Shown: piece after piece, positions 25,787 through 33,120 of the stretch
Numbering within the stretch: position 1 is the stretch's first letter
How the letters are laid out: the number at the start of each line of letters is the position of its first letter
Source of the DNA: Oceanobacillus indicireducens
Lineage (GTDB): Bacteria > Bacillota > Bacilli > Bacillales > Amphibacillaceae
DNA length: 37,633 nucleotides
Assembly (NCBI RefSeq): GCF_014647195.1
Contig: NZ_BMOS01000005.1
Coordinates: forward strand, 109,740-147,372
Direction of reading: 5' to 3'
The notes under the pieces: model-generated
The model's database searches: none
What the model was told of the DNA's origin: nothing
What the model saw: the letters and a program-made list of their open reading frames with translations, nothing else
Program-made: the position numbers and the translations under genes

Positions 25787-26155
25787 ATGAAGAAGTGGTT
25801 ATTAGCAGTACTATTTGGAGCAGTATTAGTTCTTGGTGCTTGTGGTGGCGGAAATAACGCTGATAATGATAATGAAGAGCCGGCAGACAATGGCGACACA
25901 AGTACAGAAGAACCAGCCGAGAACGGCAATGCTGTAGACACTGCTGCTGGTGAGGAAATTTACCAGGCTAACTGTGCAATGTGTCATGGAGCAGATTTAT
26001 CCGGCGGGGCAGGTCCTGATTTAACAGACGTAGGAAGCAGATACTCCAGCGATGAAATTAAAGACATTGTTGAAAATGGGACAGGTTCAATGCCAGCACA
26101 AGATGTGTCTGGAGATGACCTTGACGCATTAGTGAATTGGTTGGAAGAACAGTAG
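25787..26155 (+). CDS. cccB: Cytochrome c-551, lipoprotein type
   Basis: Small membrane-anchored c-type cytochrome that shuttles electrons on the outer face of the membrane. The 122 residues have a lipoprotein signal MKKWLLAVLFGAVLVLGAC (lipobox LGAC, C19) and an acidic linker of Asn/Asp/Glu. The haem-binding motif is CAMCH with the axial Met in GTGSMPAQ. The frame is open from 25772, but the ATG at 25787 follows GGGGG at good spacing and gives the clean signal. Location after prfB is as in B. subtilis. A terminator follows. Confidence 0.93.
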   Translation: MKKWLLAVLFGAVLVLGACGGGNNADNDNEEPADNGDTSTEEPAENGNAVDTAAGEEIYQANCAMCHGADLSGGAGPDLTDVGSRYSSDEIKDIVENGTGSMPAQDVSGDDLDALVNWLEEQ

Positions 26156-26168
26156 TAACAAACAAATG

Positions 26169-26210
26169 AAAAAGTTCGGCTCGCATCTCGTGAGTCGGGC
26201 TTTTATTTTT
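26169..26210 (+). terminator. Terminator after cccB
   Basis: AAAAGTTCGGCTC (about 26170-26182) pairs with GAGTCGGGCTTTT (about 26192-26204) with G-T pairs, followed by ATTTTTG. It begins about 13 bases after the cccB stop. Confidence 0.75.
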
Positions 26211-26360
26211 GTCTATATTATTATGCCTCTGTAATATCACCTCGTCTCATTGTCACGCCTTCCTTTCGACAAAATATCCTAACTTTACCAGGAACATTAC
26301 ATGAAATGGCATGCTTGAAACATAAATGTAATAATTTTATGTCTAAAAAATGCACTTATT

Positions 26361-26371
26361 GATGTTATAAT
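26361..26371 (+). promoter_or_regulatory. Extended -10 promoter of ftsEX
   Basis: TGT-TATAAT (TATAAT at 26366-26371 with TG one base before) is a perfect extended -10 element; the -35 region is not recognisable. It lies 69 bases before ftsE. The rest of the 26211-26360 gap shows nothing else. Confidence 0.55.
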
Positions 26372-26439
26372 AGCTAAGGAATCTATAAAGGTTAACTACT
26401 AACAAAAATAATTTGAAATAAATAAAAGGTGATACATAA

Positions 26440-27126
26440 ATGATTTTGATGGAAGATGTGTATAAAACGTATCCGAATGGGGTCGCTGCCCTAAACGGAA
26501 TTAATGTTGATATCAAACAAGGTGAATTTGTATATATTGTAGGCCATAGTGGAGCTGGAAAATCTACTTTTATTAAGCTTATTTATCGGGAAGAGAAACC
26601 GACTAAAGGAAATATCATTATAAATGAAATTGATTTAAGTAAATTGAAAGAAAGAAAAGTCCCTTACTTAAGAAGGGAAATAGGTGTTGTTTTCCAAGAC
26701 TTTAAGCTTTTACCTAGATTAACAGTCTATGAAAATGTCGCCTATGCGCTTGAAGTTATTGAAGAAACACCAAAAGGAATCCGGACAAGAGTAATGGAAG
26801 TATTAGAAGAAGTTGGCTTGAAGAATAAAGCACGGTTTCTCCCCGCAGAGCTTTCCGGTGGGGAGCAGCAGCGTGTGTCGATTGCGCGTGCCATTGTAAA
26901 TCGCCCGCGTATTGTTATAGCAGATGAACCGACAGGAAACCTGGATCCAGAAACATCCTGGGGAATTATGAAGACATTTGAAGAAATTAATGATAAAGGA
27001 ACTACTTTAATTATGGCTACCCACAGTAAGGAAATTGTAAACACATTTAAAAAGCGAGTAATCGCGATTGAAGACGGTGTAATTGTAAGAGATGAACAAC
27101 GAGGTGAATACGGCTATGAAGTTTAG
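26440..27126 (+). CDS. ftsE: FtsE, ABC-type ATPase of the FtsEX complex
   Basis: Cytoplasmic ATPase that, with FtsX, activates a cell-wall hydrolase outside the membrane. The 228 residues have Walker A GHSGAGKST, VFQDFKLLPRLTVYENV, signature LSGGEQQRVSIARAIV and Walker B IVIADEPTGNLD. The ATG follows AAAAGGTGATACATAA. Its end overlaps the ftsX start by 11 bases, so the subunits are coupled in translation. Confidence 0.97.
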   Translation: MILMEDVYKTYPNGVAALNGINVDIKQGEFVYIVGHSGAGKSTFIKLIYREEKPTKGNIIINEIDLSKLKERKVPYLRREIGVVFQDFKLLPRLTVYENVAYALEVIEETPKGIRTRVMEVLEEVGLKNKARFLPAELSGGEQQRVSIARAIVNRPRIVIADEPTGNLDPETSWGIMKTFEEINDKGTTLIMATHSKEIVNTFKKRVIAIEDGVIVRDEQRGEYGYEV

Positions 27127-28009
27127 AACATTTTTGCGCCACTTGAGAGAGGGAGCGAAGAACATTTTCCGGAATGGTTGGATGACCGTTGCTTCCATAG
27201 GGGCCGTAACGACAACGTTGATTCTCGTCGGTGTATTCCTCGCGATCGTCCTCAACCTTAATGAATTTGCGAAAAATATCGAATCAGATGTTGAAATTAA
27301 AGTGCTTGTTGATTTAACAACAGAAGATGATGACGTCATTGCCTTAGGAGACCAACTCAGACAGCTGGATGGTGTTGAAAATGTCTACTTTTCTTCTAAT
27401 GACGAAGAACTAGAAAGTTTGACTACTAGCTTAGGAGAGGAAGGAAGGGCCTGGGAATTATTTGAACAAGATAACCCGTTAAACCATGCCTACGTCGTCA
27501 AAGCGGAAACCCCGCAGGAGACAGAAGGAATTGCTGAAGAAATAAAAGAACTTGACCATGTCTATGATGTAACATTTGGTCAGGATATTGTAGATAAATT
27601 GTTTGAGTTTAATAATTACGCACGAATCGTCGGGCTTGTGTTGGTTGCTGCATTAGTACTCACCGCAGTATTCCTCATTTCCAACACCATAAAAATCACC
27701 ATCATTGCAAGAAGTACGGAAATTTCCATTCAAAAGCTTGTTGGTGCTACTAATGGATTTATTCGTTGGCCATTTTTTGTGGAAGGATTATTGCTCGGTC
27801 TACTAGGTTCTATTATTCCGATTGCAGTTGTATTATTCGGTTATCATTACATAGCCGAAAACCTCGCAAGTCAAATTAATATTAGTTTCGTAGAGATATT
27901 GGATTTTAATCCATTTGCTTGGTATTTATCACTTGGCATCCTGCTCATTGGTGCAACGATCGGTGTTTGGGGAAGTGTAATGAGTGTACGTAAATTCTTG
28001 AAAGTTTAA
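27116..28009 (+). CDS. ftsX: FtsX, membrane subunit of the FtsEX complex
   Basis: Type VII-like ABC membrane protein that passes the ATPase signal to an extracellular peptidoglycan hydrolase. The 297 residues have one N-terminal membrane segment (about 22-45), a large extracellular loop (about 50-170) and three more membrane segments at the end. RSTEISIQKLVGATNGFIRWPF is the conserved cytoplasmic loop. The frame is open from 27092, but the ATG at 27116 follows CGAGGTGAATACGGCT and gives the family start MKFRTFLRHLREGAKNIFRNGWM. The likely hydrolase partner is the next gene. Confidence 0.96.
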   Translation: MKFRTFLRHLREGAKNIFRNGWMTVASIGAVTTTLILVGVFLAIVLNLNEFAKNIESDVEIKVLVDLTTEDDDVIALGDQLRQLDGVENVYFSSNDEELESLTTSLGEEGRAWELFEQDNPLNHAYVVKAETPQETEGIAEEIKELDHVYDVTFGQDIVDKLFEFNNYARIVGLVLVAALVLTAVFLISNTIKITIIARSTEISIQKLVGATNGFIRWPFFVEGLLLGLLGSIIPIAVVLFGYHYIAENLASQINISFVEILDFNPFAWYLSLGILLIGATIGVWGSVMSVRKFLKV

Positions 28010-28058
28010 GAGATAGTGAGATGACCAGAAGCTATTATTATGAAGGGAGAAGTATGAA

Positions 28059-29477
28059 TTGAAGAAATCGATCCTATCCAGCATGACAGCAGTAGCTTTA
28101 CTATCAACTGCAGTTACAGCAGGAACTCCAGTTTCTGCAGAGTCAATCGATGACTTGAAAGAACAGATCAACGAACATGAACAAGAGAAATCTAAAATAT
28201 CCGAGGAAAAAAATAGCCTGAATAAAGACAAACAGGATACCGAAACGAAAATCAATGAAAATTTAAGCGAACAAGAATCAGTTGAAAATGAGATTTTGGA
28301 TATAGATGATGAACTTGCGACAACACAGAATAAAATTGACACGAAAGAGAACGAGATAAAGGCGACAAACGATGAAATCGATGACTTAACCGAGAGGATA
28401 GGAACTCTTACGAAAGAGATTGAGGTTTTGGAAGATAAGATTGAAAAGCGCGACGCATTATTAAAAGATCGCCTTCGCTCTATTCAACAGAACGGTGGTC
28501 AAATTAAGTTAATCCAAGTCATTTTTGGTTCTAAAAGCTTTGTAGATTTTATTAGCCGTACATCAGCAGTAAATACAATCATGGACCAGGATAAACAAAT
28601 TATGGAAGAACAAGCTGCTGATAAACAGTTGCTTGCAGAACATAAACAAGAAGTGGAAGAGAAAAAAGATACTGTCGTAGCGAAAAAAGAAGAGTTAGAG
28701 CTTCAAAAGACAGAACTTCTTGCTTTAAAAGACCAACTGGACAATCAAAAGAAAGAAAGAAAAACGTTAATGGCGAAGCTTGAAAAAGAACAAGAAAACT
28801 TGGAAGAAATTAAGCTGACGATTGAAGAAGAACATGCGATACTTGCTGCCGAGGAGAAAGCTCAAGCTCAAGCAATTGCCCTTGCGGAACAAAAGGTCGG
28901 AGAATTGGAGCAGTTAGCAAAAGAAGAGGCGGAAAGAAAGCGTCAAGAAGCTGAGCGCCGCAAAGCAGAACAAGAAAGACAAGAGCGCGAATCACATAAT
29001 AACAACACTAATAATGACAACAGCAATAAAGTCGCATCTGCACCGGAAACAAAAGTTGAATCCGGAAATACTGGAGGGGGATACTTTATTTACCCTGCAA
29101 ATGGTCGCCTTACTTCAGGATTCGGTATGAGAAACCATCCAATCTTTAATGTTTCTCGTTTGCATGCAGGGGTTGACTTTGGTGTAGGTACTGGAACGCC
29201 ATTGGTTGCTCCAGCGGACGGAGTAGTAAGTACAGCCGGTACGATGGGTGGCTTTGGAAATGTCATCATGATTTCCCACTACATAGATGGTAAAAGCTAT
29301 ACAACGGTCATGGCGCACTTGAGCAGAATAGATGTCTCATCTGGACAAGCTGTTACTCAAGGTCAAGTAATTGGAGCGACAGGTAATACAGGTAATTCCA
29401 CTGGTCCTCACCTCCATTTCGAAGTTCACCCTGGCGGATACGGTAATCCAGTAGACCCAATGCCATTTTTAAGATAA
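28059..29477 (+). CDS. CwlO/PcsB-like coiled-coil protein with M23 endopeptidase domain
   Basis: Secreted peptidoglycan hydrolase, the predicted target of FtsEX. The 472 residues: signal peptide with a likely cut after VSA (residue 27), a long coiled coil of CwlO/PcsB N-terminal type (about 30-310, including FGSKSFVDFISRTSAVNTIMDQDK), a Gln/Arg/Glu then Asn-rich linker and a C-terminal M23 zinc peptidase. The metal motifs are LHAGVDFG (His and Asp) and HLHFEVH. B. subtilis CwlO carries an NlpC/P60 domain instead; M23-type partners at this locus are known in other Firmicutes. It starts at TTG 28059 after AAGGGAGAAG. A terminator follows. Confidence 0.92.
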   Translation: MKKSILSSMTAVALLSTAVTAGTPVSAESIDDLKEQINEHEQEKSKISEEKNSLNKDKQDTETKINENLSEQESVENEILDIDDELATTQNKIDTKENEIKATNDEIDDLTERIGTLTKEIEVLEDKIEKRDALLKDRLRSIQQNGGQIKLIQVIFGSKSFVDFISRTSAVNTIMDQDKQIMEEQAADKQLLAEHKQEVEEKKDTVVAKKEELELQKTELLALKDQLDNQKKERKTLMAKLEKEQENLEEIKLTIEEEHAILAAEEKAQAQAIALAEQKVGELEQLAKEEAERKRQEAERRKAEQERQERESHNNNTNNDNSNKVASAPETKVESGNTGGGYFIYPANGRLTSGFGMRNHPIFNVSRLHAGVDFGVGTGTPLVAPADGVVSTAGTMGGFGNVIMISHYIDGKSYTTVMAHLSRIDVSSGQAVTQGQVIGATGNTGNSTGPHLHFEVHPGGYGNPVDPMPFLR

Positions 29478-29489
29478 TATAAAGAAGAA

Positions 29490-29520
29490 AAAGGTATCGT
29501 GATCGTTACGATACCTTTTT
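29490..29520 (+). terminator. Terminator after the M23 peptidase gene
   Basis: AAAGGTATCGT (29490-29500) pairs perfectly with ACGATACCTTT (29508-29518), followed by a T-run. Confidence 0.9.
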
Positions 29521-29573
29521 CATACTGATTAAAGTAATAATCCTGACGTAACTTTCACACCTAACTAATCATC

Positions 29574-30007
29574 GCTTTCATTCAGCGTAAGTGTCTTTGC
29601 TCGTTCCTTTAGTTTAGAACTCTAACCGCCGTTCAGTTGCCCGGTGGACGGATGCTTTCCGCGGGCACAGCCGAAGCCTCCTCGGGCTAACGCCCTGCGG
29701 GGTCTCCGGACTCGTGCTATTCCCGCAGGAGTCACCGTCCACCGGGCAACTGAACTGTAGAGAGGATTATTATTAATGGAAAATATCCCACCATGATAGG
29801 TGTCCTCTTACTAAAATGAAAAATAGTGTACCAAGTTAGGCTTTCCCTCGGAGCAGTCCAGACACCTCGAGACTCCTGCGGGAGGATAGGCCTGGCGAGA
29901 CCCCACAGGGCGTTAGCCCGAGGAGGCTTGCCGGCCGCCCGCGGAAAGCGAGAGGTGTCTGGACTGCGGACCTCCAGAAGGAAGTTGCACTTACGCTGAA
30001 TGAAAGC
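29574..30007. repeat. Inverted-repeat element, copy B (434 bp)
   Basis: Bounded by perfect 20-bp inverted terminal repeats: GCTTTCATTCAGCGTAAGTG at 29574-29593 and its complement at 29988-30007. Inside, the left module is a 21-bp perfect inverted repeat (29631-29651 with 29735-29755). The right module is a 16-bp one (29853-29868 with 29952-29967). Each module holds the same 31-base core in opposite orientation (29676-29706 and 29897-29927, one mismatch). A 97-base AT-rich joint separates them. There is no transposase and no credible ORF. No clear target-site duplication is seen. The ends match copies A and C. Confidence 0.85.
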
Positions 30008-30108
30008 AATTTACAGTTCATGTTAGAATATCCTGTATACGAAGATGAGAAAGTTGGGTCATTATATTTCGCGATGGTCTTGTAAAAGAATTTCATCAAT
30101 GCGAAGTC

Positions 30109-30136
30109 TTGTGCATAGTCATGAAAGAGATATAAT
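30109..30136 (+). promoter_or_regulatory. Candidate promoter of ctpB
   Basis: TTGTGC (30109-30114), 16 bp, TATAAT (30131-30136). The -10 is perfect, the -35 weak. B. subtilis ctpB is a forespore sigma-G gene; I did not find a convincing sigma-G box here. Confidence 0.45.
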
Positions 30137-30177
30137 GGTATGCTTTTCTATAACGGACGGAAGAAATTTGAGGTGGA

Positions 30178-31641
30178 ATGATGAAATTAAACAAATTACA
30201 AATAGTTCTTTTATTAGCCGCTGCGCTATTGCTCGGTTTTCTTGGTGCTTATGCAGGCATTTCAATAGCCGGCGATAAAGATAGTGGACAGCAAACTGCA
30301 AGCCGAGAAAATCTGGAAGAAAAACTAAACGGTGATAAATCAGAATCACTCACCGGTGATTTGCAAAAGGTAGAGCAAGCTTATGCCCTCATTCAAGAAA
30401 ATTATGTTGAAGAAGTTGACGGTAATGAATTGGTTGAAGGTGCAATTGAGGGAATGCTTGCCACATTGGAAGATCCTCATTCATCCTATTTGAACCTTGA
30501 ATCAATGGATGAATTTAATCAGCAGATAGAATCTTCATTTGAAGGAATCGGAGCAGAAGTTAGTATGGTGAATGGCGTTGTAACGATTGTTTCCCCAATC
30601 AAGGATTCACCTGCAGAGAAAGCCGGTTTACGACCGAATGACCAAGTTCTTACTGTTGATGGCGAAGATCTCGATGGACTGAATTTAAATGAAGCTGTCG
30701 CTAAAATTCGTGGAGAAAAAGGAACAGAAGTAACATTAGAGATTATTCGTGCAGCAGGTGATCCTTTTGAAGTGGTCATTGTCCGGGATACCATTCCGAT
30801 AGAAACGGTCTATAGTGATACAGAAACAATAGATGGAAAAACAACAGGAATTATTGAAATTACAAATTTCTCCGAGAACACAGCAACTGAATTTATAGAA
30901 CATCTAAGTGATTTGGAAGATAATGGTTTGGATGGTTTAGTTATCGATGTTCGTGGGAATCCAGGTGGATTATTAAATGTAGTTGAAGATATGTTAGCAT
31001 TATTTGTACCTGAAGATCTTCCTTTCATTCAAATAGAAGATGCGGATGGAAATATCGAAGCAATTCATTCTGACTTGAAGGAAACAAAGGATTATCCAAT
31101 TAGTGTGTTAATTGATGAGGGTAGTGCATCTGCCTCTGAAATTCTTGCGGTTGCATTACAAGAACTTGATTATGATATTGTCGGTCAGACAAGTTACGGA
31201 AAGGGTACAGTTCAGACAGCAGTTCCACTAGGTGATGGCAGTTCGATTAAATTAACGACATTCAAATGGTTATCTCCTAATGGAGAGTGGATTAATGAGG
31301 TAGGGGTAGAGCCGAATATACCCGTAGATCAGCCGGATTATTATTACGCTAATCCGATTTCGATTGAGGAGCCGTTTGGGTTGGATGACACGGATCCTGG
31401 CATCGCGAATATACAGCTCATGCTGGATGGAATCGGCTATGATCCTGGACGAATGGATGGCTACTTTAATGAACAGACGGAAGAAGCTGTAAAACAATTC
31501 CAGAAAGATAATGATCTCTCAGCAACAGGAGAAGTCGATGAAGAAACAGCTGGATTAATAGATACGAGAGTGATCGAGCGTATCCGTTCCGGTGAAGATG
31601 ATGTTCAATTAGAAAAGGCATTGGAAGAACTATATAAGTAA
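30178..31641 (+). CDS. ctpB: CtpB, carboxy-terminal processing protease (S41, PDZ)
   Basis: Secreted or membrane-tethered serine protease; in B. subtilis it cleaves SpoIVFA to trigger pro-sigma-K processing during sporulation. The 487 residues: an N-terminal membrane segment (about 5-30), a PDZ domain near 118-190 (GIGAEVSMVNGVVTIV...DSPAEKAGLRPNDQVLTVDG) and an S41 catalytic core. The catalytic Ser lies within GSASASE (about 315-321), with Lys342 in SYGKGTVQ. A C-terminal peptidoglycan-binding repeat spans about 415-465 (IQLMLDGIGYDPGRMDGYF). Two ATGs (30178, 30181) follow GAGGTG. A strong terminator follows and minJ is next, as in B. subtilis. Confidence 0.94.
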   Translation: MMKLNKLQIVLLLAAALLLGFLGAYAGISIAGDKDSGQQTASRENLEEKLNGDKSESLTGDLQKVEQAYALIQENYVEEVDGNELVEGAIEGMLATLEDPHSSYLNLESMDEFNQQIESSFEGIGAEVSMVNGVVTIVSPIKDSPAEKAGLRPNDQVLTVDGEDLDGLNLNEAVAKIRGEKGTEVTLEIIRAAGDPFEVVIVRDTIPIETVYSDTETIDGKTTGIIEITNFSENTATEFIEHLSDLEDNGLDGLVIDVRGNPGGLLNVVEDMLALFVPEDLPFIQIEDADGNIEAIHSDLKETKDYPISVLIDEGSASASEILAVALQELDYDIVGQTSYGKGTVQTAVPLGDGSSIKLTTFKWLSPNGEWINEVGVEPNIPVDQPDYYYANPISIEEPFGLDDTDPGIANIQLMLDGIGYDPGRMDGYFNEQTEEAVKQFQKDNDLSATGEVDEETAGLIDTRVIERIRSGEDDVQLEKALEELYK

Positions 31642-31649
31642 GACAGGAG

Positions 31650-31676
31650 AGGCTGGGGGGACCCAGCCTTTTTTTG
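31650..31676 (+). terminator. Terminator after ctpB
   Basis: AGGCTGGG (31650-31657) pairs with CCCAGCCT (31662-31669), followed by an uninterrupted T-run to 31675. Confidence 0.95.
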
Positions 31677-31722
31677 CAGAAAGATAAGTATAAATCCTTT
31701 CTTACTGTATAAGTGCAACTAA

Positions 31723-31796
31723 GGTTGTCACCGTAAGGCTTGGTGACAACCAAGTTTTCTAAGCTTTTGGGACAAATGCTCTGACCCCATGTCCCA
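31723..31796. repeat. Two tandem palindromes upstream of minJ
   Basis: GGTTGTCACC (31723-31732) pairs perfectly with GGTGACAACC (31742-31751). Then TGGGACA (31768-31774) pairs with TGTCCCA (31790-31796). Neither has a proper T-run. They sit between the ctpB terminator and the minJ -10 box and could be operators, a small mobile repeat or a leader structure; I do not recognise them. Confidence 0.5.
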
Positions 31797-31803
31797 CTTT
31801 TCA

Positions 31804-31812
31804 TGGTATACT
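31804..31812 (+). promoter_or_regulatory. Extended -10 promoter of minJ
   Basis: TGG-TATACT (TATACT at 31807-31812) is an extended -10 element 33 bases before the minJ start; no good -35 is seen. Confidence 0.45.
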
Positions 31813-31845
31813 ATAAGGAGAATCCATACGTAAAGGGTGGTTTGC

Positions 31846-33042
31846 TTGGTTGAATTATGGTTTCAGGAATTTGGGGTAGGGATATTAAAGTTATTTCTTA
31901 ATCCATTGTTGTATTGGATATTTATATTGATCTTTTTAGTTGGTTACAAGCGGATTAAGATGGAAAGGGAACAGTTCGGGGTGAAGGTCTTTGATTTATT
32001 CAGTGAATGGAGACGAACGTTGCTACCGGCGGTTTTAACTGGAATTCTTATATCGCTTATTTTCATAGGAGCGGGAGTTGTATTTTCCTATGGTTCGCTA
32101 ATTATACTGAGCTTCATGATGATTCTATTATCTTTGAATTTACGATTTACATTATTATCGGCAAGTTATACGGTTGGGCTTACCTATATCGTCTTACTTT
32201 TTTTACCTTCACTGCTGGAGAAACAAGACATTATTCCCGTAGCTTATTTTGCGGAAAATAATTTTATTGGTCTCACATTTTTGCTTGGTGTCATGCTCGT
32301 TGTAGAGGCGATTTATGTTCGTCGCGTGAGGCGGGGAGAGACATTTCCACGCTTAGTTAAAAGTGAACGGGGTATTTGGATAGGAGAGCATCACTTAAGT
32401 AAAATGGCGATGATTCCATTGTTCTTCCTAGTACCAGGTGGGGCGTTAGAGAGTTTTGCTCCTTATTGGCCACTCATTCCGATTGGTGGAGAGAGTTATG
32501 GGATTATACTCTTTCCTTTTCTTCTCGGGTTTTCCCACCGGATTCGAGCGAATGTCGCTTCTGTTAGAGGAAAGCAGCTGGGGAAACAGATTTTGTGGCT
32601 TGGCATCGTAGTTATGATTATTTCTGTAGTCGGCTATTTCTTTAAGGGACTGTCTCCTGTTGCATTGGTAGTTGCTATTTTTGGAAGAGAGTTCATAACG
32701 TATCGACTACGTACCTGGGACAAAAAACATAATGCCTTATTCAAACCAGAACAGCAAGGTTTGCGCATTCTTGGGATTATCCCTGGTACACCTGCTGAGC
32801 GCTTGGATATTCAAGTAGGCGAGGTTATCACAAAAATAAATGATAAACGAATAAACAGTTCAGATGAATTCTATGCAGGGCTTCAAGCGGCCGGTGCTTA
32901 TTTTAAATTGGAGATCCTTGATGATAATGGAGAAATGCGGTTTGTCCAGAGTGCATTCTATGAAAGTGACCATTACCAGTTAGGATTGCTCTTTATTGAA
33001 GCGCCACACCGTACGAAAGAAATTCTTGTTGAAGGTTCGTAA
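31846..33042 (+). CDS. minJ: MinJ-like PDZ membrane protein, topological determinant of division
   Basis: In B. subtilis MinJ bridges DivIVA and MinD and keeps division at midcell. The protein here has 398 residues with about eight membrane segments and a C-terminal PDZ domain (LRILGIIPGTPAERLDIQVGEVITKINDKRINSSDEFYAGLQ, from about residue 305). The frame opens at GTG 31837, but the TTG at 31846 follows AAAGGGTGG at the right distance and is preferred. Position after ctpB and length (397 in B. subtilis) support the call. A hairpin without a T-run separates it from sbcD. Confidence 0.88.
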   Translation: MVELWFQEFGVGILKLFLNPLLYWIFILIFLVGYKRIKMEREQFGVKVFDLFSEWRRTLLPAVLTGILISLIFIGAGVVFSYGSLIILSFMMILLSLNLRFTLLSASYTVGLTYIVLLFLPSLLEKQDIIPVAYFAENNFIGLTFLLGVMLVVEAIYVRRVRRGETFPRLVKSERGIWIGEHHLSKMAMIPLFFLVPGGALESFAPYWPLIPIGGESYGIILFPFLLGFSHRIRANVASVRGKQLGKQILWLGIVVMIISVVGYFFKGLSPVALVVAIFGREFITYRLRTWDKKHNALFKPEQQGLRILGIIPGTPAERLDIQVGEVITKINDKRINSSDEFYAGLQAAGAYFKLEILDDNGEMRFVQSAFYESDHYQLGLLFIEAPHRTKEILVEGS

Positions 33043-33056
33043 GTAAATTACTATGG

Positions 33057-33089
33057 GAGGCATTCGTGGTTGGACCATACGAATGCCTC
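33057..33089. other. Perfect hairpin between minJ and sbcD
   Basis: GAGGCATTCGT (33057-33067) pairs perfectly with ACGAATGCCTC (33079-33089). The following bases are TTATAATAGG, not a T-run, so it is a poor terminator; a TATAAT box (33091-33096) directly after could serve sbcD. Confidence 0.55.
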
Positions 33090-33120
33090 TTATAATAGGA
33101 GAAAAGTGGGAGGAAACAAG

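Noticed and set aside
29574-30007. CRISPR array or attachment site for repeat copy B
   Set aside because: There is no series of short direct repeats with unique spacers; the structure is inverted terminal repeats with hairpin modules.
29836-30099. Minus-strand open frame of 87 codons between the peptidase gene and ctpB
   Set aside because: It runs through the GC-rich palindromes of repeat copy B and has no recognisable protein character.
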